In this document: piece by piece, positions 52,854-64,000 of the stretch
How positions within the stretch are numbered: position 1 is the stretch's first letter
How the letters are laid out: every line of letters begins with the position of its first letter
Source: Erythrocercus mccallii
Lineage: Eukaryota; Chordata; Aves; Passeriformes; Dicruridae
Direction of reading: 5' to 3'
DNA: 64,000 bases
NCBI GenBank assembly: GCA_013397435.1
Contig: VZRG01000349.1
Location: 248,001-312,000 of the forward strand
Translations under genes and position numbers: made by a program
Notes under the pieces: generated by a model
Databases searched by the model: none
Seen by the model: only the letters and a program-made list of their open reading frames with translations
Told to the model about the DNA's origin: nothing

Positions 52854-53475
52854 TAGTCTATGACACCGATTAATCAGGAAAATAACAAACCACAGGTGTC
52901 ATGGCTCCACCGGAAGAATAAGTACATCAAATGATGAAAACAGTCTCTACAGAAAGGAGAAATTCAAAGAATATTTGATGGAAAATCTGCAGAAACGGGG
53001 GCACAAAGGGGGAGATGACAGCTACCTTTAATGCTTTTGTCATCTTTTTCATTAACAATTGCTCCAGGATTTAGCAGAGAGGAGAAAAGTTCCTAGTTCT
53101 CCTTGGCTGCTCAGTCCACTACAACATAAAATTAAATAAAATTTAAAAAAGAGGTGAAAGCAGGAGACCCAGAGAGTGCAAAGGAGATGAAAAAAAAAAA
53201 GGCTGTGATTACTTAGGAAGTTGATGGGAAACAGACTTAACTAGGATTGAACCCTGTCAATAAGGTCTTGTTCTTCTCACCCAGGCCATTGCTCAAAGTT
53301 TCCAGTCGCCCTGGAACATTTTGAACCAGCAGTGGCACTTGCTTCCTCTGCGCTTCCTTTCCAGGTCTATCAAGTGATAGGGCAGGGCTTTACAATGAGT
53401 GGGAAACAGGCAGCAAGTGTGAAAGCTCCTGCTTTCTGGCTCTGGCACAGCACAGCTGATTTACTGTCTGGTAAT

Positions 53476-53543
53476 CGTGCACAGTGCAGATCCGCGCTGC
53501 CCTGCGCTGCGATACCGTATCACACGCGGCCCCAGGGTTCACG
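53476..53543. promoter_or_regulatory. Isolated CpG cluster
   Basis: Nine CpG dinucleotides occur in 68 bp, in a window where CpG is otherwise rare. The region lies about 2.1 kb upstream of GMDS exon 2 on the transcribed strand. It is far smaller than a usual promoter island and I see no TATA box or recognisable first exon. It could be an unmethylated intronic enhancer or minor promoter, or recent CpG-rich sequence not yet decayed. Confidence 0.4.
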
Positions 53544-54834
53544 TTTCCCTTCCCTTTCTTTTCAGTACAGCAGCCTGTCAGTGGGAATGGCAATCACAAC
53601 AGCCAGCAAAGCCTCAAAGAGTTGGCAGTTGGTAAGGACAGCGCAGTTTCCATCCTCTCCTAACGAGGTCAGGGAGTAAATAATAAGTAAGCTTTGTAAA
53701 TTGATTTAAACCTTTAGCCATAGGAGACTGCATTACACACAAATTCTGTTATCAAAGTTATTGATTTGCATTTATACTACAAAGTCTTCAAGATCAGGAA
53801 TCCCTGAACCAGAAAAGGGATACTAAAGGAACTAGGTGTTAAATTATTATATAATATAGGCCCTATTACACTTCATTTGAAAGCTTAGTTTTGCTAATAT
53901 AAAGTACCCAGCTAATGCCATTCAGTTTATAACAAATCAACAAACTATCAGAAGACAGAAGCAGGTGGACAAATCTGTGGACAAATCAGTCTTGAAAGAA
54001 AATTGCTTGCAAGCTGCCTTTAAGTAGGATTATAATGAGGCCTGGCTCTGTACAGATATGTCAGACCAGCTTGAATGATCAAAACAGTTTAACAAGACTG
54101 ACTAAATTTCACCTCAGTGAAAGCAGTTCCTCATCAGCACACTCTGGCACCTCAGATTTGAATCTCTATGTTCTCTTCAGCCAAATACTAGTTTGAAAGC
54201 TCATACAAAGAATGATCCTTCAGCTGGCTTCCAAGGCACAGCAGCAGGTTTCCAACTGCAGCTGCCTTACAACATGTCTGTAAAATTCCCAGACAAAAGA
54301 AAACAGCCACATAAACTAGCATGAGACAACTTTAGGATGCAATATTTTATATTTAATACAGTAGTTAATGTCAAGAACTTCAATAAGCTTTGACACACTA
54401 TCAAAGAAAAACACTTCCAACGTGGTGAAGAAATTGAGACAGACGAGTTAGACAGTGCTTTGCCAAAATAATCTAGAATAAAAACAGTACCAAGTTTTGA
54501 TCCATGAGCAAATAACAGGATAATTTATACAGAAAACTGAAAACAACTGTAACTCAATAGCCTGTTTAGCAATCTAATCTGCTTTATTTTGCACTGTTTT
54601 ACACAGGCAAGTTCCATTTGCAATGAACTCATTTGGAATTTATATTGACACATCCAGGGAAGGCTGTAAAAGCACCCTGATATGCAAGTCATCTCCATCC
54701 TCTTTCTTTGATTTGGCTAGTTCTAATACCCTTACACAGAGCTCTTGGATTCAACAATTAGATAACGCCCTACACGAGCATTTTTGTTTCAGAGGACTCC
54801 CTCTTCCCCACAGCTCTTCTCTGCTAACAAAGAG

Positions 54835-54908
54835 GAGTGGAAGTACTAGATGGATCAAGAAAAAGGGAAAACAGAGCAAGGGAAAAAGATCAAGAAGAGG
54901 AGGAAGTA
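54835..54908 (+). repeat. Purine-rich tract
   Basis: A-rich and G-rich sequence with AAGAAAAAGGGAAAA, AAGGGAAAAAGA and AAGAAGAGGAGGAAG. It is low-complexity intronic sequence and no function is inferred. Confidence 0.6.
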
Positions 54909-57900
54909 TACAGTTCTTTTATTAGTAGTCCTAGAGTTCCAGGAGAAGTATATGGAGTGCTTTTTCAGAAGGAGGGAGAAAGAATTAAAGACCTAACATA
55001 AATGACAAATGTATTATAACCACACTGCTGAGGAGAAAGGGCTCTCAGTTGCGGGGGAGTAATATAAACATTTGAAAAGAAACATCCCACAGTATAGTCA
55101 ATACTCAGAATTCATTACATCTTTGAAAAAAAAATGTAATGGTTTTCCACATACCACAGAAGAGATCAAAGATGCCTACACTTATAAAATTTAAAATTGA
55201 TTGAGGCTAGTCCCATGCCCTTAGGAATAAGTACAAAGTTAAGTAAGTTCATGGAAGCTCAAACTAAAGGGGGAATGTCAGTTATCAAGGTCATTCTTAG
55301 CAGTTCTCAATTCCTTTTGAGCTACAAACTACACTTTTGCTCTGCTGAAGCTGAAATTTTGGTAGGTTCAATTCATCTGTTTGGAGGAAAGTGCATGGAA
55401 AAAAGAGGCACACTTTCATCCATAGGACATGGGTTTCATTTCCTAAAAGTATCTTTCTGCAACAACATCAGCAACGGTGCACAGTAACCTTTTTCATTTA
55501 GCTTTGTTGGAATGAATAATCCATCTCCCCATTAAAATCTACAGAACCAGTGCCACTGGTGGCCTTGCACAATAAACTGTTGGTTCATCAACTTTAAAAT
55601 TTTTGCACAGCTACAAGCTAATGCTATTTCAGAGACTTACTGAACTGGAGTATGGTGACAGAGCCTTTGGGGCAGGAGATACACATCACTCCTAAAGCAA
55701 AATCCAACTGATTGTAATAGCAGTCTATAACAACTATTCATTTGTTCATAGCACTCCACAGCAGTCTTCCTTAAAAACAAAAAATCCATGAGAGTTATAA
55801 AGTGAAAAGTTATCTTTGTTGAAAAATGCTTACTTCTAATAATTTCCAGTGATTTACAGAGGAAATCAGTAATTTTTTGCAGATACTATAAAAAGAACAG
55901 TGCTACACTGTCTCAAGTCTTCAAGGTGATAATCGAGGTAAAGCATGAAAGCATTCATAAAAAATTCCCCATACTGAAAACAGGAAGAACTATGAACTCT
56001 GAAGTATTTAACTGATTTATTAAAGCTGCCACCCTCCAAATGCAGTAGTTATTTTGCTATTTTGATTTGTATTCTGGCCAAGTAAGAATATAAAAACAAG
56101 TGTCCTTTTGTTCCTGCTGTCAAAAGAAAAAGTCAAAAGGCAGTAAATGTAAAAAAATCTTTGTTTTAAAAGATTGTCCACTTAATCAAAGGTTTTTGTA
56201 ATTTATTAACTGTAGTGCAACAAAATAAAATTAAGCAGGAGGAAAAGTTAGCAACCAGGAAAGCATTCTACTTACATTACTCTGTTCTTTTCCAATTAAG
56301 ATTTGTTTAAAGGCAAAAGAAAATGAAAGTTGCTTTGGAAAAAATGAATCACTGTGTTATTTCCTAGTCTGAGCTCCATCTGACCTCACACACTATTTCA
56401 CTGGTAAACTCTTAAGTTATATTAAGAGCTGCAACTGCAGTTACAGAAAAGTGCAACACGTTCTTCCTCTCTCTCCTTCCCTTCAGTTGTCTTTATCTAC
56501 AACAACATTATTCACATCATCAATATTTATACCTATATTACTGTGAACCTCAACACAGAACCCTCTTTTAAAGAGCAAACCTTGCACCAACTTGAAGGCT
56601 CACATGAACAGAAAAAAAATCTCTATAATTCAAATTTGCTCCTTACCAACCAGCTTGGCTTAACCTAAGCCAACAACAGTTAGGTATGTCTGCTAAACGG
56701 TGCAGATATATTTTTTTAAGTGTTGATATTTAAATTCATAAAACCTTTAGTCTAAACCCATATGATATTCTACAATAATCAAACAACTTGTATCTACCAC
56801 AGAAAACTCCCCGCAACATCTCAGCTTGGGAAAAACAAATTGCACCAACAAACTGAGTATATAAGTTTTTTTCCTCATTGCAGGAACCTGCAGCACATAA
56901 TGTGTTATGTCCAAGCACACCACAGGTTTCCCAGCTATGATAGTCAGGCAACTTGATAGCTTTTTAGAAAAAAAAATCTAAAAATCATGCCCCTAAACAT
57001 TCAGGCATCAGTATACTCAACAGCTAGCTCTCAGATACATCCAAAAAACTATTACTAAAAAGAATAGTCTCAGTAGAAAGCCTTCTAAAGCTTATAAAAG
57101 TTATGAGCCACAAAACCTTAGGTTTTTTCTTCAAATATGAATGTCTAGTATTGCATACTACTACATTAGTACACTAATATAAACCAAACCAGTTAGGAAC
57201 TCTGAATTTGAGAGAAACCTACCTACTTTTCTGTCTCACTAGTGAAAGCATAGGGATTAGAAGAATGTGTCTATAAACATGGAAATGCAAATCATACGGG
57301 CAACACTCCAGATGAAAGTTAAAACTTCTACTTCTAGTGTATGCAATGGGAAACCCATAATAGTTTTTAAAGCCTGGAGATTGTTTTCCCCATCCCTATT
57401 TCCTCCTGTTTTCAGAAAGGTACTGGTATCAGATGATCTTTTACCTTTCCAAAACAGCAAGAGTAGCTCCAATCAGCGATAGCAACGAGCTTTTTGGATC
57501 TCCCTTATCCTCAAGTACCCAGACTAAGCCAACAGCCTCATTAAGCGACACTCACTGACTCAGAAGGAAGCCCCTCAATATGCAACAAACCCAAACTAAC
57601 CCCAAACACTACCCAAATGTGGAAACCCAAACATACAAAACCTAGTGCAGAGGGCAAAGAAACCAGGAAACCCAGGACTAAACTGCAGGCTATGCCCTCA
57701 AAAGAGTAACTTTGATGTCAAAATTTCAAAATTCAGAATTGTCACAGTAAAAATCCCTAAAGCCCTGAAATTTTGGGTTCAGAGGGAATTCTGTCTTATG
57801 TTTAAAGAAAATGAGTAATTCTATGAAGTGATGAGGAAAAACATGAAATCTTGGCATGCCACCTTTAACATCCTACAGTGGAAAACCAATAAAAGCAGCA

Positions 57901-58296
57901 ATAACATGGTGATCACTGCAATGTGGGGAGGCCACCTGAATTTATGACCATAGCTCAACACACAACCACAAATATCACCCTGCAGTGATATACAATGCAA
58001 ATCATAGGAGCAAATACTGTTTCTGGACATTTCAAGTTTTAGGAGTAAACAGCTTGCCTTAAAACAGGTCATAGCTCTCTTTGGTATTGCCTCTCCCAGT
58101 CTGCATGATCTGAGCCCAGTTTTTACTGTTCTGGCATCCTCTGAAGCATAAATAAATTTTTCAGGAACTCTGCTTAGTTATGCAATTTCCACCTTTTTAT
58201 TTCAAGATTCCCAAACTACCCAGTTTTCAGAGGTCTTTAAAAGATGGACCCTAATACTTTTCAGAGTTGTGGATTCAGCATGGCCAAGAGACAAGA

Positions 58297-58322
58297 CAGC
58301 TTAGGCTGGTCAGCTTAGGCTG
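58297..58322. repeat. 12-bp direct repeat separated by 2 nt
   Basis: CAGCTTAGGCTG occurs at 58297 and 58311 with GT between. It is a small exact local duplication. Confidence 0.75.
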
Positions 58323-61300
58323 AATTGTGGTCATCAACACCCTGAGATCTGGGCAGTTCAGATTCCTCTTTACACCAGTAAGGGATGAAAGAAGAATCAA
58401 AAGAATCCAAACAGCTATCACAGCAATAAACTTCTTAACAGCTCTGATAGAAAGAATAGAAAGGGAAAAATGTGATTGAAATTTCAAAACAAGAAAAATC
58501 CTACAGAAATGCCAAAGCTAGATTCTTGTGAAAAGTATAAAGATTTGGACCAAAATGCTACATATTCATTTACTGTCTTTACTTAACTATTTGTAACACC
58601 TTTTGTTCAGGAGAAATGGAAGAAACAGTAACGGGGAGAAATTTAGCAGGAGAGCTCTTAAGAGTTGTTCCCCAGAGTTTGCTATGCACACATACACTTC
58701 TTCCTGCACAAATGTTACACATTTTGAGTCCTCCCTACATAAATCCACATTTCAGTTCATTGGAAAAAAAAACTAAAAAAACCAACACCCTCACGAAAGA
58801 AAAAAAAAACCAACCAAAAAGCCAAAATAGTAAGAATCTTAAGATGACAAGTTCTTATGCCTTCTAAAACATTGTTCTACCAAAAAAAATAAATGTAGAA
58901 AAACAATTTAGGGAAGTCAGAGACACATGGTCTACAAATATTTGAATACAATTTTTTTCCAAAGGTAAGACTTGCCAGAATTCCTTGTTTTGCAAAATCT
59001 TATTATGCTAAGGAGCAGTTTCACATTTGTTGGATATTTTTAATCAAGAGTAAATATGCTTCTAAGGTTTTGTTGGGTTCTGGGGTTTGGGCTTTTTACA
59101 ATTTAGGATTTACTTGGTTTCTGGGGTTCTGTTTAATACACAATATACATTCTATACTACAACTGTAAATAAACAGTAAGTCTGTAGTAAAACATTATTG
59201 AATGAACAGAAGGATTTATTCAGACAGCACCTACCTTCCTCTGTAAGACAACTTAGTGAAAAAGATACTTAACTATGTAATAACTGCACTCAAATTCAAA
59301 ACACTGAAATATAAATTGACTGAAATTAGACGTTAGACCCGATACCTCTGTTCCACGTGGCTGCTCTTGCTAATCAAGGGTTCTAGTGCCACATGGACTG
59401 AGCTTCCTGGTGGCAAGAAGCCAAGCAGGATAAGGATTATCTGGGCGATAGCAAAAGGATGCAGTGTTTTTTCAGAGAAGGTTGCAGAAGGTCGTCCTTA
59501 TATTTACAGATACCATACAATGCCTTGTGTACCCAACTTCACAGTTTTCCCTTGTCAGCTTCAAAAGGGGAAAAAAACCCACCCAGTTTCATTAATTGCC
59601 AAGGTTCTTGTCCAAGGGAACTAGAAAAGGGAAAGTGAGCAACCACATTTGCTTATCCTATCTGCCAGGAGCAGGATTTGGAATAGACAACTACCACAAA
59701 ACCACCAGCAAAATACCAATTGCTTCAATTCATACAGTACTAAAAATCACCTGCAGATTGAGTTAGCAAAAACCCTTTGTATCATCTTCAAGTGCAGTAA
59801 TCACTTGCACTTCAGCAAGGTAGTTTTCATGAACAGCTTCCTAATTAATGTTAGAACAGAGCAAGATCAAGGTAAAACAACTCTTTAAATAAACATTTTC
59901 ACATTTTAAACAATAGTTTAAATATTTCCACATCAGTCTTGTTCCAATTAATTAAGCAGTTTTGCACAAACCTCTAAAAACAGAAAAACTATTTAAAACT
60001 TCCATGAAGAAGCTTTTAAGAAGCATCAAAACAGATTATTTTAAATATCTTGGCACAAACAAGCTTCGTTCATTTACTGTTGCACAAAATCTGAACCTAG
60101 TTAAGTTTAACTGTCTTTGCAGGTTGTGGAGAGATGGACTACATGGGACACATTTTCATCATTTTTATCTGTATTTATAGTGATTTCCTCTAATCTCAAG
60201 GTTTCTTTGCAGTTCATTTGAATGGCTTTGCATCCTAGGAATTACAGGAAATTCTACGGAAACCTCCCTGTCTCTCTAATTCTGTAAACTGCTCTGCTAC
60301 ATTTACTCCTACCAAAAGCCAAACACCACAGGATCAGTGTTACTTCTTCGAAATTCATAAATTCTTTAATTGCCAAGGGACGCAAGGGTATGCTTTAACC
60401 GAATAAACACATCAGGTTTTGCAAAAAGGCCAATACAAAGAAAATAGTATCAATTTTTTTACTACAAAGTCACTACCACTTAAATATGGCAACATCCTAA
60501 TTTTTTTTAAGAAACACTTAAAATCTCCATAGCAGGCACAGTAAGAGAATGCTTGATTTTGCTAAAAATGGAATGTAAACGTGACATCAAACTGTAAGGG
60601 GGCCTCATTTTCAGAAATGCAGGGACCCGAAACAGCCCATTTCTTTGAACAATACACTAGGAGAAGATGATCAGATGTATATATAAAATCAATTTCCCTA
60701 CAATTAAGTACACAGATCCTCCTTTTAATGCTGTTAAGAATTGCAGATTAAAACCACCAAACAGGTATTTGGAAAAGTCTTCAGGTTTCGTATTTGCAGC
60801 TACCATCTGGTTTTTGCCTGAGCCGAGGCAACACCTCCATCAAATAAGGGCAACAAATAGCACCTGATACCATATGAATCTTCTTACATGCTTATCACTG
60901 AATCACTACAATATGCTCCAAGTCAACAGAAAAAGAGGTTTCCATATTACAGTACATCATATCTGAGCAGCACTTAAGGAGTTCTTTATCACCACACCAA
61001 GTAAGCTACTCTGCATCAAACCATCTATCTTGTCCCTCTGCCTCACTCCAAGAGAAGAGGGGCATCATCCATTTCCCTCACATCCGTCCCCTTACCTGTT
61101 ATTTAGAAAGCTTAAAGAGGCATCATAACAGGATTTTTGTTACCTGATTTTACGACCTGTGCCCTGATCAAACTCTACAGTACAAGGTACCCTTTAGATG
61201 AGCATCCTTATTCTTCAGAAGTTGAATGCATTTATTTGGGGCATCTGAAAATACACTGAACAAGGCCTCAAAAGTATGACTGAATGCTTTTGCACTAGTG

Positions 61301-64000
61301 AACACGTTGGCAAGCAGTAGATGCACACAACCAAACAGCTTGACTACTCTACACTGTCCTCACAGAAAACTGCTTGGACGACATCACATCATGAGGCATC
61401 TTGTAGGAAGCTATGTGACTTCTCATGACCCACGAAGAAGTCCACAATAAACTGCTTTGAGATAATGGCAAAACTCCCCCTGCATGAACAAAGGCATCAC
61501 AGGTACAACCCCTTCTCTTCCTGCCCCTCCCAGAGGTCAGTGATGCAGCCTGACACACAGCACTACATCCCATTCACTCAGAGCTGTGGTTAATGCAGTA
61601 CTAATCTGTGCCATCTGCTGTGTACAGACCATCCATAGGCACAGGCAGTCTTCCAGCCACACACACACTGCTCTTATGGCAGACATCCAAAGAAAAACTG
61701 TGGCTCTATGTTTACACATCTTGTTTGTCAATATTGCATTGTTTGTCCAAGAATCTGGCAAACCAACAGGCTCAAAGGATGCTTGCTAGTGCAAAGCTGC
61801 TTCTTTCAGAAGGATACTACACATTGTAATTCAAGCATTTCACATTTATCTATGAGGGAAACAAAATTTTTAGATATTCTAGAAAATTTGCTGGTTTCCA
61901 AACCATACAACAGTTCTAGATACATGTGGAGAACATTCCATTTTTTTACCCCCAGATATTTGTTTTACTCAAGACAAAGGTTCACATGAAGGAATGTTCA
62001 ACTTCGAAGAAAACACTTCCGAGTTTCTCATGTACTTCTGTAGGACAACCTCAACCTGGCATTTAGCCATCAAGTGACTAAAGTTTGGATCAGAGGGTGA
62101 ACAGCAGGGGTCCCAGAAAGGGAGTGAATACAGCAGTGCTCATCCTGCTGAAGCGTAACAAGAATTCCTCCAAAACTGCTGGGATGGGACCAGCAAAGAT
62201 TGAGCTTGTAACTCTCCAGCTGGCATGCAGGAAAGGCAAAATTGTCAGTGTTAGTGAAAGTTGCTGTGCTGATCTATTCAGATAATGAATGTTATGTCTC
62301 CCCACAACTCTTGTCAAAACTATTTCCCCAAAGATGCAGGTGCAGATACCGATTTCTTTTTCCTCTCCATGTACCCATGCTAACATGTATGGTACAGTGA
62401 AGATGACCTTATCTCATCAAGTAAAGAGCATTTTATGTCATTATACAAAAAACAGACTTCTTAATAGTTTTTTTTTAGGTAAAAGCAGTAGCTAGGCTCA
62501 CCACAAGCTCTTGAACAACATCAGGAATTATTTGAGTGCAAACATTTCATGTGTGAACTCAAACGCCTTTCAAACCTACGACAATTCAGTTTTCCTTTAA
62601 GGACAAACAGAAATAAGTGTGATCCCACTGGATCACCCCATGCCCTTGATGGCTTAACTGTTCTATGCTTTGCTGACGTAGAACCACAACGATTGCATAG
62701 TATCATGCTGCTTCCTTCCCCCTTTGAAGGAAGCTAGTGATTTGTAAACACTCACTTCAATTATATTTGACTTTTCACATTAAATTGGGAGAAGTTCACC
62801 AGGTTGAAGCACCATGATCCTAATGACATTCTGTAGAAGGTGGTCAGGAACACAGGGACTGGCTGTGTTGAAAAAAAACAAACAGAACATCTGTATTTTA
62901 TGCACTCTATTTTACAGTCTTCTCCATCTCCATATATCTGTGCTTTCCTAAAGTCATAGAAGTTAATAACAAGGTTAAGAGCAGGTCTATGAGGCAGTTC
63001 TTTACTTCAGCTATGTTTATTCACAGCTTGAGGAAAATCCTAATAAAAATTCATCCTACAATACAACTGGCTAGACTAGTACTGCAAGACACTAAAAGAA
63101 ATTGTCTTTCTTCCCCTATAATGCATAGCAAGGCTGAATAAAACAAATTGTTCTTGTTGATGCCATGCAGTTAAAGAGCAAACTGTGGAGTACTTTCCAC
63201 TACTGTTGTGTCATTCTCCTGTAAAGGACTAAAACTCTAAAAATGTTATGTAACGAGAGGAAGGGATTTAGTTACATTGTCCCTTCTATTTTAATGCATG
63301 CTAAGAGCACTCCTTTGGGGCGTTGACTTTTGCCTCTGGCATAATTTTTGTTTGATTTCACCCAATCAACTTGAACTTGGTTTGAAGCTTTTTTTGCCAA
63401 AGTATAAGATGAACAATTATGGATCGTGTTGCTTATAAAACACTATAGCAACATATCCAAACAGTCCTGAAAACAGGGATCAGGCATGAAAACTGACTAA
63501 AACATGGATACAAGCACAGGTCCCAGAAGAAATTCTTAGGCAAACTTGCCCTATTGTGAGAAGGAGGAAAAGGGGAAAGGTTTATTAACTGCAGAAATAT
63601 TGATAAGTGGCATATTCAAATATGGTTTTACAGAACAAGAATGAACATACTGATATTAAGACTGCTGGAAACTGTGTGGTGGCTGGGCCAACATATTCTA
63701 AATTGAAAAGGTTTGCTGAAATCCAAAAGAAGAGCTTGACTGAAAAATGAAGAAGCTATTAAGGTAACATAAGCCTTATTAGCCTCCATCAGATCCACTG
63801 ACCATGGCACGTTCAGATCTTTGACATTGTTTTGTGGAACCATTTTCAATCAATTCATCATTTTAATGTATGATTTTTACTGACATTAACAACATTTTAT
63901 AGAGAGAGAAACAAAGACAGACCTGTGGGGTAACCAACTCAGGGAACAGTACTATAGCAGCTGAAAGGCTCAGAAAGAAACTTTCAGCTTCCCTGTCAGC

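Larger units (their letters stand above)
51422..64000 (-). other. GMDS: GMDS intron 1, 3' portion (incomplete)
   Basis: Sequence upstream of exon 2 on the transcribed strand, at least 12.6 kb and continuing past the right edge. I looked for the exon 1 end, which should encode an ITGITGQ-like segment followed by a donor and probably lie in a CpG island, and did not find it. The sequence is AT-rich with scattered short open frames on both strands that show no homology I recognise. Noted separately are a perfect palindrome at 52832, a CpG cluster near 53500, a purine-rich stretch near 54840 and a 12-bp direct repeat at 58297. I recognise no CR1 copy in this part. Confidence 0.85.

Noticed and set aside
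53332..53679. Open frame over the CpG cluster, considered as GMDS exon 1
   Set aside because: Exon 1 must be on the minus strand and end with the GITGQ segment before a donor. Neither is present.
51422..64000. Search for GMDS exon 1 and promoter
   Set aside because: No ITGITGQ-encoding segment or CpG island was seen, so the 5' end is taken to lie beyond the right edge.

Overview
The window is vertebrate nuclear DNA, almost certainly from a bird and probably a passerine. It is AT-rich and CpG-poor, holds no long reading frame, and carries several decayed CR1 LINE fragments of the kind that dominate bird genomes. One short retroposon joins a tRNA-Ile-like head to a CR1-like tail. As I recall the literature, that architecture is characteristic of songbird SINEs (the TguSINE1 type).

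The only gene I can support is GMDS (GDP-mannose 4,6-dehydratase), read on the minus strand. Three consecutive internal coding exons are recognisable: 51377-51421 (45 nt), 47772-47859 (88 nt) and 44488-44597 (110 nt). They match exons 2, 3 and 4 of the vertebrate gene. All three have GT donors and AG acceptors, and the codon phases join exactly. Together they encode 81 consecutive residues of the NADP-binding Rossmann half of the enzyme, which starts de novo GDP-L-fucose synthesis.

Layout from high to low coordinate, following transcription: the 3' part of intron 1 (51422-64000), exon 2, intron 2 (3517 bp), exon 3, intron 3 (3174 bp), exon 4, then at least 44.5 kb of intron 4 running off the left edge. 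I found neither exon 1 nor exon 5. GMDS is a very large gene in vertebrates, so having more than 99 percent of the window as intron or repeat is expected.

The introns hold six recognisable CR1 remnants or tails, the tRNA-Ile/CR1 SINE, two short tandem duplications, several inverted repeats including a perfect 22-bp palindrome, one isolated CpG cluster, a CTCF-like motif, a full CRE octamer and purine-rich tracts. A few AT-rich stretches have the look of conserved non-coding elements, but that needs alignment. I see no operon, CRISPR array, phage, toxin or other undescribed system. The best leads for a second look are the SINE, the palindromes, the CpG cluster and the candidate regulatory elements.
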